Below, in pieces: positions 9,278 through 16,821 of a stretch of 64,000 nt of DNA (its first letter is position 1; each line of letters starts with the position of its first letter). Where the stretch lies: positions 29,121-93,120 of the forward strand of contig PWFQ01000014.1 in the NCBI GenBank assembly GCA_003554105.1, given 5' to 3'. A model generated the notes under the pieces. It worked only from the letters and a program-made list of their open reading frames with translations, was not told where the DNA came from and ran no database searches. The translations under genes were made by a program, and so were the position numbers. This DNA is from Clostridiaceae bacterium. Its GTDB lineage: Bacteria > Bacillota > Clostridia > Peptostreptococcales > T1SED10-28.

Positions 9278-10678
9278 ATGAAAGATATAGTTATTATAGG
9301 AGGTGGTCCCGGAGGCTATGTAGCTGCCATCCGGGCTGCTCAACTAGGAGCAAAAGTTGCGGTTGTAGAAAAAGAAGAGTATGGAGGCACCTGCTTGAAC
9401 AAAGGGTGCATACCGACAAAAGCCTTATTTAAAAACGCAGAAGTAATCCACACAATGCAGGGGCTTGAAGAATTTGGAATAAGCATCGATGGTTATTCAA
9501 TTGATATAGAAAAGATTCATCAGCGAAAAGAGAAGGTAGTGCATCAACTTGTTGATGGCGTAAAAAAGATTTTAGCCTCCTATGATGTGGAAATGATAAT
9601 CGGGAAGGCGTCCATAAAAAGCAATAAAGAAGTTTTAGTGGGAATGGCCAGTGGAGAAGATGTCATATTGGAGACGAAAAATATTTTGATCGCTACTGGA
9701 GCAGTTCCCAACGTTCCTGAAGAATATCAGATGGATCATCCAGGTTTGATGACCAGTGATGATTTAATCAACTTCCGAAAAATTCCGGAATCCTTGATTG
9801 TTATCGGCGGCGGAGTTATAGGAATGGAGTTTGCAACGATTTTTAATGCTATGGGAACAAAGGTTGAAGTGATAGAAAGAGGACCTAGAATTTTAAGCAG
9901 ACTTGACTCCGATTTGTCCAGAAGATTACAGGCATTATTGAAGAAAAAGGGAATGATTATTCATAATCATTCCACTGTCAAGGAAATCAGAAAAGCCGAT
10001 GATGGTAATCTAATCATGGAATTGGACAAAAAAGGGAAAGATGTTACTCTCAACACAGAGAAAATTCTCGTTTCAGTTGGAAGGAGACCTCAACTCAAAG
10101 GACTGAACTTAGATGAAATGGGAGTGAAGTATACAAAAAAAGGAATCGACGTTGATGAGAATTATGAAACGAACGTTGAAGGTATTTATGCAATCGGTGA
10201 TGTAATTGGTCGAACCATGCTGGCTCACGAAGCGTCTCATCAAGGAATCATCGCTGCTGAAGCAGTTTTGAACCGAAGAATCACCAAAGAAGGGACAGTA
10301 ATTCCCAGTTGTATTTTCACTTATCCGGAAGTAGCGACTGTGGGATTGAGTGAGGAAGAGGCGAAGGCAAAAAAACTTGATTATCGAACGAGTAAGTTTA
10401 TGTTCGGAGGAAACGGAAAAGCCTTAGCAATGGGAGACACAGACGGTTTCATTAAAGTAGTTGCCAATGGTGACACAATCGTAGGGGTTCACATCATGGG
10501 TCACAATGCATCCGACCTTATTCATGAAGGAATTCTTGCTGTGAGCAGAGGAATGCGCATTGATGACATCACAGGAACAGTTCATGCTCATCCGACTCTC
10601 AGTGAAGGTTTTGCTGAAGCTGTTCTGGGCTTAAAAGGCGAGTCTATTCATGCTATGGCTTCGAAAAACGCGAAGTAG
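9278..10678 (+). CDS. lpdA: Dihydrolipoyl dehydrogenase (L protein)
   Basis: The 466-residue flavoprotein reoxidises dihydrolipoyl-H protein with NAD+. It has an N-terminal FAD Rossmann motif GGGPGGYVAAIRAAQLG, redox cysteines Cys39 and Cys44 (GGTCLNKGCIPTKA), a central NAD-binding GGGVIGMEFATIF, FAD motif GIYAIGDV, and the C-terminal catalytic His-Glu region HAHPTLSEGFAE. As last gene of the gcv operon it is dedicated to glycine cleavage. Confidence 0.96.
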   Translation: MKDIVIIGGGPGGYVAAIRAAQLGAKVAVVEKEEYGGTCLNKGCIPTKALFKNAEVIHTMQGLEEFGISIDGYSIDIEKIHQRKEKVVHQLVDGVKKILASYDVEMIIGKASIKSNKEVLVGMASGEDVILETKNILIATGAVPNVPEEYQMDHPGLMTSDDLINFRKIPESLIVIGGGVIGMEFATIFNAMGTKVEVIERGPRILSRLDSDLSRRLQALLKKKGMIIHNHSTVKEIRKADDGNLIMELDKKGKDVTLNTEKILVSVGRRPQLKGLNLDEMGVKYTKKGIDVDENYETNVEGIYAIGDVIGRTMLAHEASHQGIIAAEAVLNRRITKEGTVIPSCIFTYPEVATVGLSEEEAKAKKLDYRTSKFMFGGNGKALAMGDTDGFIKVVANGDTIVGVHIMGHNASDLIHEGILAVSRGMRIDDITGTVHAHPTLSEGFAEAVLGLKGESIHAMASKNAK

Positions 10679-10695
10679 CATTTAAAAACCTTAAA

Positions 10696-10745
10696 TAAAC
10701 CGACCCTCATCAGTCAGTTTTTGTCTGACTTGAGTGGTCGGTTTA
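10696..10745. terminator. Bidirectional terminator between lpdA and folC
   Basis: A long hairpin has outer arms AAACCGACC and GGTCGGTTT and an inner stem around GTCAG/CTGAC. T-rich sequence follows the hairpin on the plus strand (ATCATTTTTTG) and shorter T/A-rich sequence flanks the other side. It serves the convergent gcv operon and folC. Confidence 0.8.
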
Positions 10746-10756
10746 TCATTTTTTGT

Positions 10757-12094
10757 TTATTCAATGGATGGGTTTAAGCATTCGTGCACCTTCTCTTTTG
10801 CATGACCGATCATATAGAGGGATCCGGCAATCATTAAGAGATCATCTGTTTCACATAACCTCATCGAATATTCTACAGCCTCATCGATATCTGTGAGAAC
10901 TGCAGAAACCCGCCTTCCTAAATTCTCTATTCTTAAACCCAATTCATGGGGATCCATTGCTCTATTATTTAGTGGTTTCGTTACAATGACTTCATCAAAG
11001 AGGGGAAGAAGCGAGGTTAAGAATCCATCCACGTCTTTATCTCCTAATAACCCTAAAAGCAAATAGGATTTTCCTTTTACAGGATAAGTCTTCAGTGTTT
11101 CTGATAAACATTTGGCGGCGGCAGTGTTATGAGCTCCATCAATGATAATATCGGGGGCTGATCCGATTATTTCAAATCGACCGGGCCATTTGTGAGATAA
11201 AAAAGCTGAGAATAAGGTTTCCGTGTTAAAATGGAGATTATGATGATAAGAGAGAAGCTCTAAAGCCGACAAGGCAACAGATGCATTGACTGCTTGATGA
11301 TAACCCGCCATGGAGAGCTCAACAGGATGTCCTTGAAAGAAGGGCAGCCGATCCTTAAAACTAAAAGGATTGCTTAGAAAAAAGGTCTGTCCATCCAAAA
11401 AAACTGAAGCCTGCTTGATGCAAGTATGTTTGATTGAATAGAAGGGAGAGTTATTCTCCTCGGCTTTAAGCATGAGTATATTCTCAACTACCGGAGCTTG
11501 AGGTGCGCTTAAAACGGGGCAGGCTTTTTTGATAATCCCTGATTTTATTTCAGCGATGGAAGCAAGATCATTTCCAAGAATTGCAGTGTGATCCATGGAA
11601 ATTGGAGAGAAGATGGAGAGGAGGGGTTTTTCTATGACATTGGTGGCATCATCACGGCCTCCCAGACCAACTTCCACAACTGCAAAATCAACATTTGAGA
11701 CAGAAAAAAACCAATAACCCAGTGCAACCATCGTTTCAAACTCTGTTGGAGAAGCATATCCTGAACGTTCCATCCGCTCAACCGCCGATGCAACTTCTGT
11801 GATTCCCTCTGAGAAAGAGGCCTCGGATATGAAAGAACCATTAATTTCTATCATTTCCTTCGGGGAATGAAGGTATGGGGAGGTAAAGAGACCCACCGAA
11901 TAGGCGGAGGAAAGTCCTTTGGCCAAATAGGATGCGACAGAACCTTTCCCATTCGTTCCCGTGATGTGGATCACTGAGAGTTTGCTTTCCGGATTACCCA
12001 GGTAATCAAGGAGTTTTTTTATCGTTGAAAGTCCTAAAATGCTTCCTTTGCTTTCCGTTTTTTTCAAGTACTTTAGTGCTGATTGATAATCCAT
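10757..12094 (-). CDS. folC: Folylpolyglutamate synthase/dihydrofolate synthase
   Basis: The 445-residue Mur-ligase-type enzyme adds glutamates to folates. The P-loop VIHITGTNGKGSVASYLAKG lies at about 41-60, followed by SPYLHSPKEMIEING, VVEVGLGGRDDATNV and the C-terminal-domain motif IIDGAHNTAAAK. It follows folT on the same strand, so uptake and retention of folate are coupled. The product supplies polyglutamylated THF for the neighbouring glycine cleavage operon. Confidence 0.95.
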   Translation of the reverse strand: MDYQSALKYLKKTESKGSILGLSTIKKLLDYLGNPESKLSVIHITGTNGKGSVASYLAKGLSSAYSVGLFTSPYLHSPKEMIEINGSFISEASFSEGITEVASAVERMERSGYASPTEFETMVALGYWFFSVSNVDFAVVEVGLGGRDDATNVIEKPLLSIFSPISMDHTAILGNDLASIAEIKSGIIKKACPVLSAPQAPVVENILMLKAEENNSPFYSIKHTCIKQASVFLDGQTFFLSNPFSFKDRLPFFQGHPVELSMAGYHQAVNASVALSALELLSYHHNLHFNTETLFSAFLSHKWPGRFEIIGSAPDIIIDGAHNTAAAKCLSETLKTYPVKGKSYLLLGLLGDKDVDGFLTSLLPLFDEVIVTKPLNNRAMDPHELGLRIENLGRRVSAVLTDIDEAVEYSMRLCETDDLLMIAGSLYMIGHAKEKVHECLNPSIE

Positions 12095-12116
12095 GAGAAC
12101 CTCCCGTAGGAAAGAA

Positions 12117-12143
12117 TGAAAGCCCTGCTTGAGAGGGCTTTCG
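12117..12143 (-). terminator. Hairpin between folT and folC (attenuator-like)
   Basis: A strong symmetrical stem GAAAGCCCT/AGGGCTTTC is followed on the minus strand only by the weak tail ATTCTTTCC. It is more likely a partial terminator or processing signal than a full stop. Confidence 0.5.
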
Positions 12144-12145
12144 TC

Positions 12146-12721
12146 TTAGAGTTGTTTTCTTAATTCTTCCAAAACTTTTGACAAAGAGAGGATAACACCA
12201 ACTGTAAGGATAGCGACCCCTCCGTAAATCGTTGCTCTTAAGGGGACGAGAACCAAGTAGGCATCCCCCAGAATTGTTGATGCCCAATAGGTATCCAAGG
12301 TAATGTTCACCAGGAGAAAAACAAGCCCCATTGATATAATGAGATTCTTTACTGTAAAAGCTGGAGATGAGTGATTCTTTTTCCTCATTAACCAAACTAC
12401 CGCTCCTGGGATCACTCCTACGAGTATTGCGCTTAATGTAAATCCCGGATGAAATCCTGCTCCGATGATCATTGCACCGATGATATCCTGTAAAAAACCA
12501 GCCATAGCTCCTGCAAGGGGCCCGAACATCATACTGGCAATGACAATAGGAATTCGGGCCATTCCGATTCGGAAGGTATGATTGGCAAAAATCATTGAAA
12601 GCTGTCCGATAACAACGGACATAGAGACCAATAATGCGGTTGTTACAAGTGCTTTATTGGTTAGCTTTACACTTAACTCTTTACTTCTTTTCTCTTCAGG
12701 GTAACCTTTTTCATGAGCCAT
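12146..12721 (-). CDS. folT: Folate ECF transporter substrate-binding protein
   Basis: The 191-residue integral membrane protein has about five to six hydrophobic segments and the ECF S-component signature around FRIGMARIPIVIASMMFGPLAGAMAG and GFHPGFTLSAILVG. It captures folates and works with a shared ECF energising module not in this window. Assignment as folate-specific rests on the THF riboswitch directly upstream and folC downstream. The start follows AGAGAGGAGG. Confidence 0.9.
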   Translation of the reverse strand: MAHEKGYPEEKRSKELSVKLTNKALVTTALLVSMSVVIGQLSMIFANHTFRIGMARIPIVIASMMFGPLAGAMAGFLQDIIGAMIIGAGFHPGFTLSAILVGVIPGAVVWLMRKKNHSSPAFTVKNLIISMGLVFLLVNITLDTYWASTILGDAYLVLVPLRATIYGGVAILTVGVILSLSKVLEELRKQL

Positions 12722-12734
12722 TTCAGCACCTCCT

Positions 12735-12773
12735 CTCTCTTAAGTTAGGCATGGAGCTCCAACATTAAGAGAA
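12735..12773 (-). promoter_or_regulatory. Hairpin next to folT ribosome binding site
   Basis: On the minus strand TCTCTTAA and TTAAGAGA pair around a loop containing the palindrome GGAGCTCC. The stem abuts AGAGGAGG, so it is a plausible translational expression platform for the THF riboswitch. Confidence 0.45.
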
Positions 12774-12795
12774 ATTTGGTGAAATCTCCAATGGT

Positions 12796-12892
12796 GGAGC
12801 AGCGGAAGCGATATTACAACGCGATGTCAAGATCTTCGTTTAGAAGCAACCTCCCATCTTCTAACACTTAACGCATAATATCTACTCTGCTC
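12796..12892 (-). promoter_or_regulatory. Tetrahydrofolate (THF) riboswitch
   Basis: Read on the minus strand, the element starts GAGCAGAGTAGATATTATGC, contains the conserved GCGTTAAGTGT and GATGGGAGGTTG segments and ACGAAG, and closes with CGCTTCCGCTGCTCC. The ends pair (GAGCAG with CTGCTC), and the arrangement matches the THF (folT) riboswitch class. It lies directly upstream of folT, the commonest location for this class. A hairpin AAGGATCT/AGATCCTT (12908-12934) lies between it and the fprA stop but has no T run. Confidence 0.9.
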
Positions 12893-12933
12893 ACGCTTAT
12901 ATCATACAAGGATCTTATGGGAATAGAGATCCT

Positions 12934-14163
12934 TTATATGCAGGTATTGCAGGAATCACTTTTTCGTTCTGCCAGCAGAAGATCTGCCATGGAGTTGGCG
13001 ATGGCGATGCACTTTATGAAATCCTCCTCTTTTGGTGAAGAGAGTGCTTCTACCGGAGATTCAACCAAATTCCATTTGATGGTTTTTGCAAAGGACTCCA
13101 GGGAAGAGACTCCACCTCCACTCCAGGAGGCTGTTCCAAAGATCCCAAGTAAACGATCCTTAAGCTGAGAATTTTCGATTTTATGTGTAACTGTCTGCAT
13201 CGCTGGAAAAAGTCCGGTATTGTAAGCACAACTGCCGAGAAGCACTCCTCTGAATCGCCAGATATCACTGATAATATAGGAAACATGGGTTTTGGATGCA
13301 TCATAGATACGTATATTTTTGATGCCGCGCTCTGAAAGTCTACGAGCCATAAGGTCCGCCATTTTTTGAGTATTACCGTACATAGAGCCATAGACTATCA
13401 CAACGCCTTCCTCGGTTTCTGCTCGAGACCAGCGGTCATAATGGTCAAGTATGCAAGCGGGATTCTTTCTCCAAACAGGACCGTGAGTTGAAGCAATAAC
13501 GTGAAGAGGAATTTCCGCGTCTTTCAGTTTTTTTATTGCCCGTTGGACCATCGGACCAAACTTCCCGACGATATTTGAGTAATATCGTCGAATTTCATCC
13601 ATATAAAACTCCAAATTCACTTCATCGTCAAAGATTCCTCCGTCCAAGGATCCAAACCCTCCAAAGGCATCACCGGAAAACAGAATTCCCTGTCGACTCT
13701 CGTAGGTCATCATCGTTTCCGGCCAATGAACCATCGGTGTCATATAAAAATTAAGAGTATGCTTACCCAGTGACAGGCTGTCTCCGTCCTTCACTTCGTA
13801 ATAGGGGCTTAAGTCACCATAGAAATTCTGAATAAATTGAAAGGTTTTTGCATTGCCTACAATTTCAACATCAGGATAGCGTTGGCGAATATCTTTAATA
13901 GCTCCGGAATGATCAGGCTCCATGTGGTTGATGATGAGATAATCAACATTTCGATCACCGAGAATGCCTTCGATCTTGTTGAGGAATGAATCCATTTTAG
14001 TGTTTTTCACCGTATCGAACAGTGCCACTTTTTCATCCACAATCAGATAGGAGTTGTATGAGACCCCTTTATCCAAGGGCCAAAGATTTTCGAACAGCCG
14101 AGTTTCCCGATCGTTGACTCCGACAAAATAAACGTTTTTACAAATTTGATCACTATGTATCAT
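12934..14163 (-). CDS. fprA: FprA-type flavodiiron protein (O2/NO reductase)
   Basis: The 409-residue A-type flavoprotein has an N-terminal beta-lactamase-like diiron domain with ligands His80, Glu82, Asp84 and His85 (NHMEPDHSG), plus further His ligands in VHWPETMM and STHGPVWR. A C-terminal flavodoxin domain follows from about residue 255 (VVIVYGSMYGNTQKMADL). It reduces O2 to water, or NO to N2O, using reduced flavodoxin, rubredoxin or F420-type donors. No rubredoxin domain is fused. A PerR-type operator lies 38 bp upstream, fitting oxygen-stress induction. A flavodoxin gene is divergently placed. Confidence 0.95.
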   Translation of the reverse strand: MIHSDQICKNVYFVGVNDRETRLFENLWPLDKGVSYNSYLIVDEKVALFDTVKNTKMDSFLNKIEGILGDRNVDYLIINHMEPDHSGAIKDIRQRYPDVEIVGNAKTFQFIQNFYGDLSPYYEVKDGDSLSLGKHTLNFYMTPMVHWPETMMTYESRQGILFSGDAFGGFGSLDGGIFDDEVNLEFYMDEIRRYYSNIVGKFGPMVQRAIKKLKDAEIPLHVIASTHGPVWRKNPACILDHYDRWSRAETEEGVVIVYGSMYGNTQKMADLMARRLSERGIKNIRIYDASKTHVSYIISDIWRFRGVLLGSCAYNTGLFPAMQTVTHKIENSQLKDRLLGIFGTASWSGGGVSSLESFAKTIKWNLVESPVEALSSPKEEDFIKCIAIANSMADLLLAERKSDSCNTCI

Positions 14164-14200
14164 TTTATCCCTCCGGTTTTAAAATTTTCTTTGAATTATG

Positions 14201-14215
14201 ATATAATCATTATAA
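14201..14215. promoter_or_regulatory. PerR-type operator upstream of fprA
   Basis: ATATAATCATTATAA matches the Bacillus PerR consensus TTATAATNATTATAA at 14 of 15 positions. It overlaps a minus-strand TATAAT (14209-14214) that can serve as the fprA -10. The regulator gene itself is not in the window. Confidence 0.6.
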
Positions 14216-14324
14216 CATTTTTTTTGTAGCGGGACACCGGTTTGTTCGCTGTAAAGAAATTTCAACTTTGAAAGCAAGGTTGAATAAAGATAAGCTACTA
14301 AAGAGAATAGAGATAAATTAAGGA

Positions 14325-14376
14325 GTCCCGGGACATACCGAAAAGAAACTATGAGAGCTTTCATTGAATGAAAGCT
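14325..14376 (+). promoter_or_regulatory. Inverted repeats in flavodoxin leader
   Basis: A perfect 10-bp palindrome GTCCCGGGAC (14325-14334) is followed by a perfect 9-bp hairpin AGCTTTCAT-TGA-ATGAAAGCT (14356-14376) that ends about 10 bases before the ribosome binding site at 14385. It may be an operator or an RNA element affecting translation of the flavodoxin gene. No known class was recognised. Confidence 0.4.
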
Positions 14377-14398
14377 TGCTCTTAAGAGGAGGAATTAG

Positions 14399-14887
14399 AT
14401 GAAAACCTTAATCGTCTATGGAACGAAATATGGAACAACAGAGAAGGCGGCAAAAATCTTGCAGGAGCGTTTGCCTGGGCAAGTGGAGCTTGTAAACTTA
14501 AAAGAAAACAGCCGTCCTTCAATGAAAGATTATGATGTGGTTCTTGTTGGTAGCGCAGTTTATGGAGGAGGTATCCGTAAAGAGGTAAGGCGTTTTTTTG
14601 ACCATCAAAAAGGGGAGTTGTTTCAGAAGCCCTTCGGATTGTTTTTAGCTGCAGGGAATACTCTGGAAGTTAAACGAAATTATGTTGTATATGTTGGTAA
14701 AGATGTTTTTGATAAAGCAGGGATCAGAGAGCACATCGGGTTCGGCTTCGATTTTAGTAAAATGAATTTTTTAGAAAAAGTAATCACGAAAAAGGGGGCA
14801 AAGGTAAACAAAGATATGGAGAGCATCAATTATCAAGGGATTGAAAACATTATTCACTGGGCTTGTGAAGTTGGCGGAGTTAAATAA
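14399..14887 (+). CDS. Flavodoxin-domain protein
   Basis: The 162-residue protein has the FMN phosphate loop at the N-terminus (YGTKYGTTEKAAK, about 8-20) and further flavodoxin blocks VLVGSAVYGGGIRKEVRRFF and LFLAAGN. The pattern is closest to the flavodoxin_5/HemG-like group rather than short-chain electron-transfer flavodoxins, so a quinone- or FMN-linked reductase role is also possible. Strong GAGGAGG precedes the start. It is divergent from fprA and may serve as its electron donor (inference). A weak terminator-like structure (AAACCAG and AGTGCT pairing with AGCACTGGTTT) follows at about 14886-14946. Confidence 0.75.
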   Translation: MKTLIVYGTKYGTTEKAAKILQERLPGQVELVNLKENSRPSMKDYDVVLVGSAVYGGGIRKEVRRFFDHQKGELFQKPFGLFLAAGNTLEVKRNYVVYVGKDVFDKAGIREHIGFGFDFSKMNFLEKVITKKGAKVNKDMESINYQGIENIIHWACEVGGVK

Positions 14888-15006
14888 ACCAGGTCATCAA
14901 AAATACATTTAAGTGCTGAATGGAAGCATGAAAAAAGCACTGGTTTTGCGATAAATGACAGCATTGTATAAAATAATTGGTGAAATAGTAAAAAGGAGGG
15001 AATATA

Positions 15007-15888
15007 ATGACAATTTTTAGAGGATCCGGAGTAGCGTTAGTGACACCATTTATAGGAGATGAAGTGAATTATAAGAAAATAGGAGAGTTAATCGATTGGC
15101 ACATTCAAGAAGGAACGGATGCAATAGTTGTTTGTGGGACTACGGGAGAATCTCCGACTTTATCCAAAGATGAAAAGAAAAAAGTCATTGAATTTGCTAT
15201 TGAACATACCGATGGACAAATCCCAGTTATAGCAGGAACAGGAGGTAACAATACAAAAGATGTTATTGAGCTGAGCAGGTTTGCAGACGAAAAAGGAGCA
15301 GACGGTCTTTTGATTGTAACCCCCTATTATAACAAATCAACTCAGAAGGGTTTAATCAAGCACTATCATGCGATTGCAGATGCGGTGGATACACCGATTA
15401 TCCTCTATAGTGTGGCAGGGCGTACAGGAATTAACATAGATCCTGAAACTGTTGAAGCATTATCAAAACACCCGAACATTGTAGCAATTAAAGAGGCAAG
15501 TGGGAACATAGCACAGATAGCAGAGATTGCTGAGCGTGTTCCTTCAAATTTTGGGATTTATTCGGGAAATGATGACCAAATATTGCCGCTCCTCTCTTTA
15601 GGAGGAATTGGAGTAATTTCAGTTGTAGCAAATATTCTTCCGAAGATGACGCATGAACTGGTCATGGATTATTTGAAAGGAAGTGGGGATGAATCCCTTA
15701 AAAAACAACTAAAAATCCTTGAAGTTGTCCGAGGACTGTTCATTGAAACCAACCCTATTCCTGTGAAAGAGGCAATGAACTTAATGGGGTGGGAAGTTGG
15801 AGAGTTAAGAGCTCCTTTGTATCCGATGGAGGACTCTAATCGATCGGTGCTTGAAAATGCCATGAGGAAGATAGGAATCGATCTTTAG
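15007..15888 (+). CDS. dapA: 4-hydroxy-tetrahydrodipicolinate synthase
   Basis: The 293-residue class I aldolase condenses pyruvate and aspartate semialdehyde for lysine and diaminopimelate synthesis. Schiff-base Lys162 sits in NIVAIKEASGN, the pyruvate-binding GTTGESPTLS at 44-53, and the catalytic tyrosines in TPYYNKS and LYSVAGRTG. LYSVAGRTG departs slightly from the usual LYNVPxRTG, which is sometimes seen in paralogues of the DapA/NAL superfamily. Start ATG follows AAAAAGGAGGG. It stands alone with no other lysine genes nearby. Confidence 0.9.
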   Translation: MTIFRGSGVALVTPFIGDEVNYKKIGELIDWHIQEGTDAIVVCGTTGESPTLSKDEKKKVIEFAIEHTDGQIPVIAGTGGNNTKDVIELSRFADEKGADGLLIVTPYYNKSTQKGLIKHYHAIADAVDTPIILYSVAGRTGINIDPETVEALSKHPNIVAIKEASGNIAQIAEIAERVPSNFGIYSGNDDQILPLLSLGGIGVISVVANILPKMTHELVMDYLKGSGDESLKKQLKILEVVRGLFIETNPIPVKEAMNLMGWEVGELRAPLYPMEDSNRSVLENAMRKIGIDL

Positions 15889-15910
15889 GAGCACTTTTAT
15901 CATTGAATAT

Positions 15911-15941
15911 TAAAAGGCCCGTTTCATTAGAAACGGGCCTC
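15911..15941 (-). terminator. Terminator of the dps gene
   Basis: GGCCCGTTTC-TAAT-GAAACGGGCC is followed on the minus strand by TTTTAAT. On the plus strand, for dapA, no T run follows, so it mainly serves dps. Confidence 0.8.
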
Positions 15942-15953
15942 TCAGATAGGGTT

Positions 15954-16382
15954 TTATTTTTGCATGCTGTCGATGAACCACAATTGCTTATTATAAAACG
16001 CAACGTGATCTTCAAACATTCCAACGGCAACAAAATCGCTTTTTTCGTCAGCTGCATTCCGAATTTCCACAGCCATATCCCTCATCATGGTAAGATCGTC
16101 TTTGAGGTAACCAAGGACTTCCTGTGTACTATAGGATGTTTTATCCAACTCTTTCATCGTCGCTGCTTCAAGATAATCCGAAAGCTTGGCTAAGGGTTCT
16201 TCTCCGATCATTTTCAGGTGTTCAGCGACTTCATCGTACTTTTCAAACACATCATCATAGAGTTCTTCGGTAAAGTTGTGAAGGGAGACAAACTGGACTC
16301 CCACAACATTCCAGTGTAAATTGTGAAGTTTCACATTCCATACTGCTAAATTTGATAAATAGGTGTTTAACTTATTTTTCAT
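15954..16382 (-). CDS. dps: Dps-family ferritin-like protein
   Basis: The 142-residue four-helix protein has the Dps ferroxidase motif NLHNLHWNVVG-x-FVSLHNFTEELYDD (about 18-46) and helix DDVFEKYDEVAEHLKMIGEEPLA. Dps proteins oxidise and store Fe2+ using H2O2 and protect DNA. A perfect 12-bp palindrome lies upstream. Together with fprA this makes an oxidative-stress neighbourhood. The start follows GGAGG-like sequence in the T-rich leader. Confidence 0.92.
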   Translation of the reverse strand: MKNKLNTYLSNLAVWNVKLHNLHWNVVGVQFVSLHNFTEELYDDVFEKYDEVAEHLKMIGEEPLAKLSDYLEAATMKELDKTSYSTQEVLGYLKDDLTMMRDMAVEIRNAADEKSDFVAVGMFEDHVAFYNKQLWFIDSMQK

Positions 16383-16423
16383 TTTTACATACCTCCATTT
16401 TCTTTTCTTTTTCTAAATTCTAT

Positions 16424-16442
16424 ATTATAATGATATCATTTA
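16424..16442. promoter_or_regulatory. Palindrome between dps and HxlR gene
   Basis: AATGATATCATT is a perfect 12-bp palindrome next to a minus-strand TATAAT. It resembles Fur-family operators but matches the PerR 15-mer at only about 10 positions, so the regulator is uncertain. Confidence 0.35.
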
Positions 16443-16504
16443 AGAGTGTTTCTTTCTAGTCACAAAATTGTTTGTTTAATTTTTACTGAAACGGGGTATG
16501 GATC

Positions 16505-16804
16505 ATGATTAAAATAGACAATGAATTTGACGAAGTTCATGGAATCATTCGATCGAGATGGATTCCCGAAATATTGGAATCCATTAGTAGAGGAAATCAT
16601 TATTATGGGGAGATTCAAGCATCTATTGAATACATTAGTCAAACCGAGCTCAATAGAAAACTAAATCTGCTTGTCGGCAAAGGTGCCTTGGATAAAAAAG
16701 AAGAAGCAAATCGAACTCGCTACGAGATGAAGGAATTAGGAGAAGATCTTCATCATATTTTCGGACACTTGTTCGAGGTTAGAGATAAGTATTTTAAAGG
16801 GTAG
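16505..16804 (+). CDS. HxlR-type winged-helix regulator
   Basis: The 99-residue protein has the HxlR/DUF24 architecture: RSRWIPEILESISRGNHYYGEI, then QTELNRKLNLLVGKGALDKKEEANRTRYEMKELG. The N-terminal cysteine often used for redox sensing in this family is absent. It is divergent from dps and convergent with the ABC exporter genes, either of which could be targets. The ribosome binding site is weak (GGGGTATGG). Confidence 0.8.
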   Translation: MIKIDNEFDEVHGIIRSRWIPEILESISRGNHYYGEIQASIEYISQTELNRKLNLLVGKGALDKKEEANRTRYEMKELGEDLHHIFGHLFEVRDKYFKG

Positions 16805-16821
16805 CCGTCGGCTACCCTTTT
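16797..16821. terminator. Bidirectional terminator
   Basis: Perfect stem GGGTAGCC/GGCTACCC with GTC loop, A-rich on the left and TTTT on the right, between the HxlR gene and the convergent ABC gene. Confidence 0.85.
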
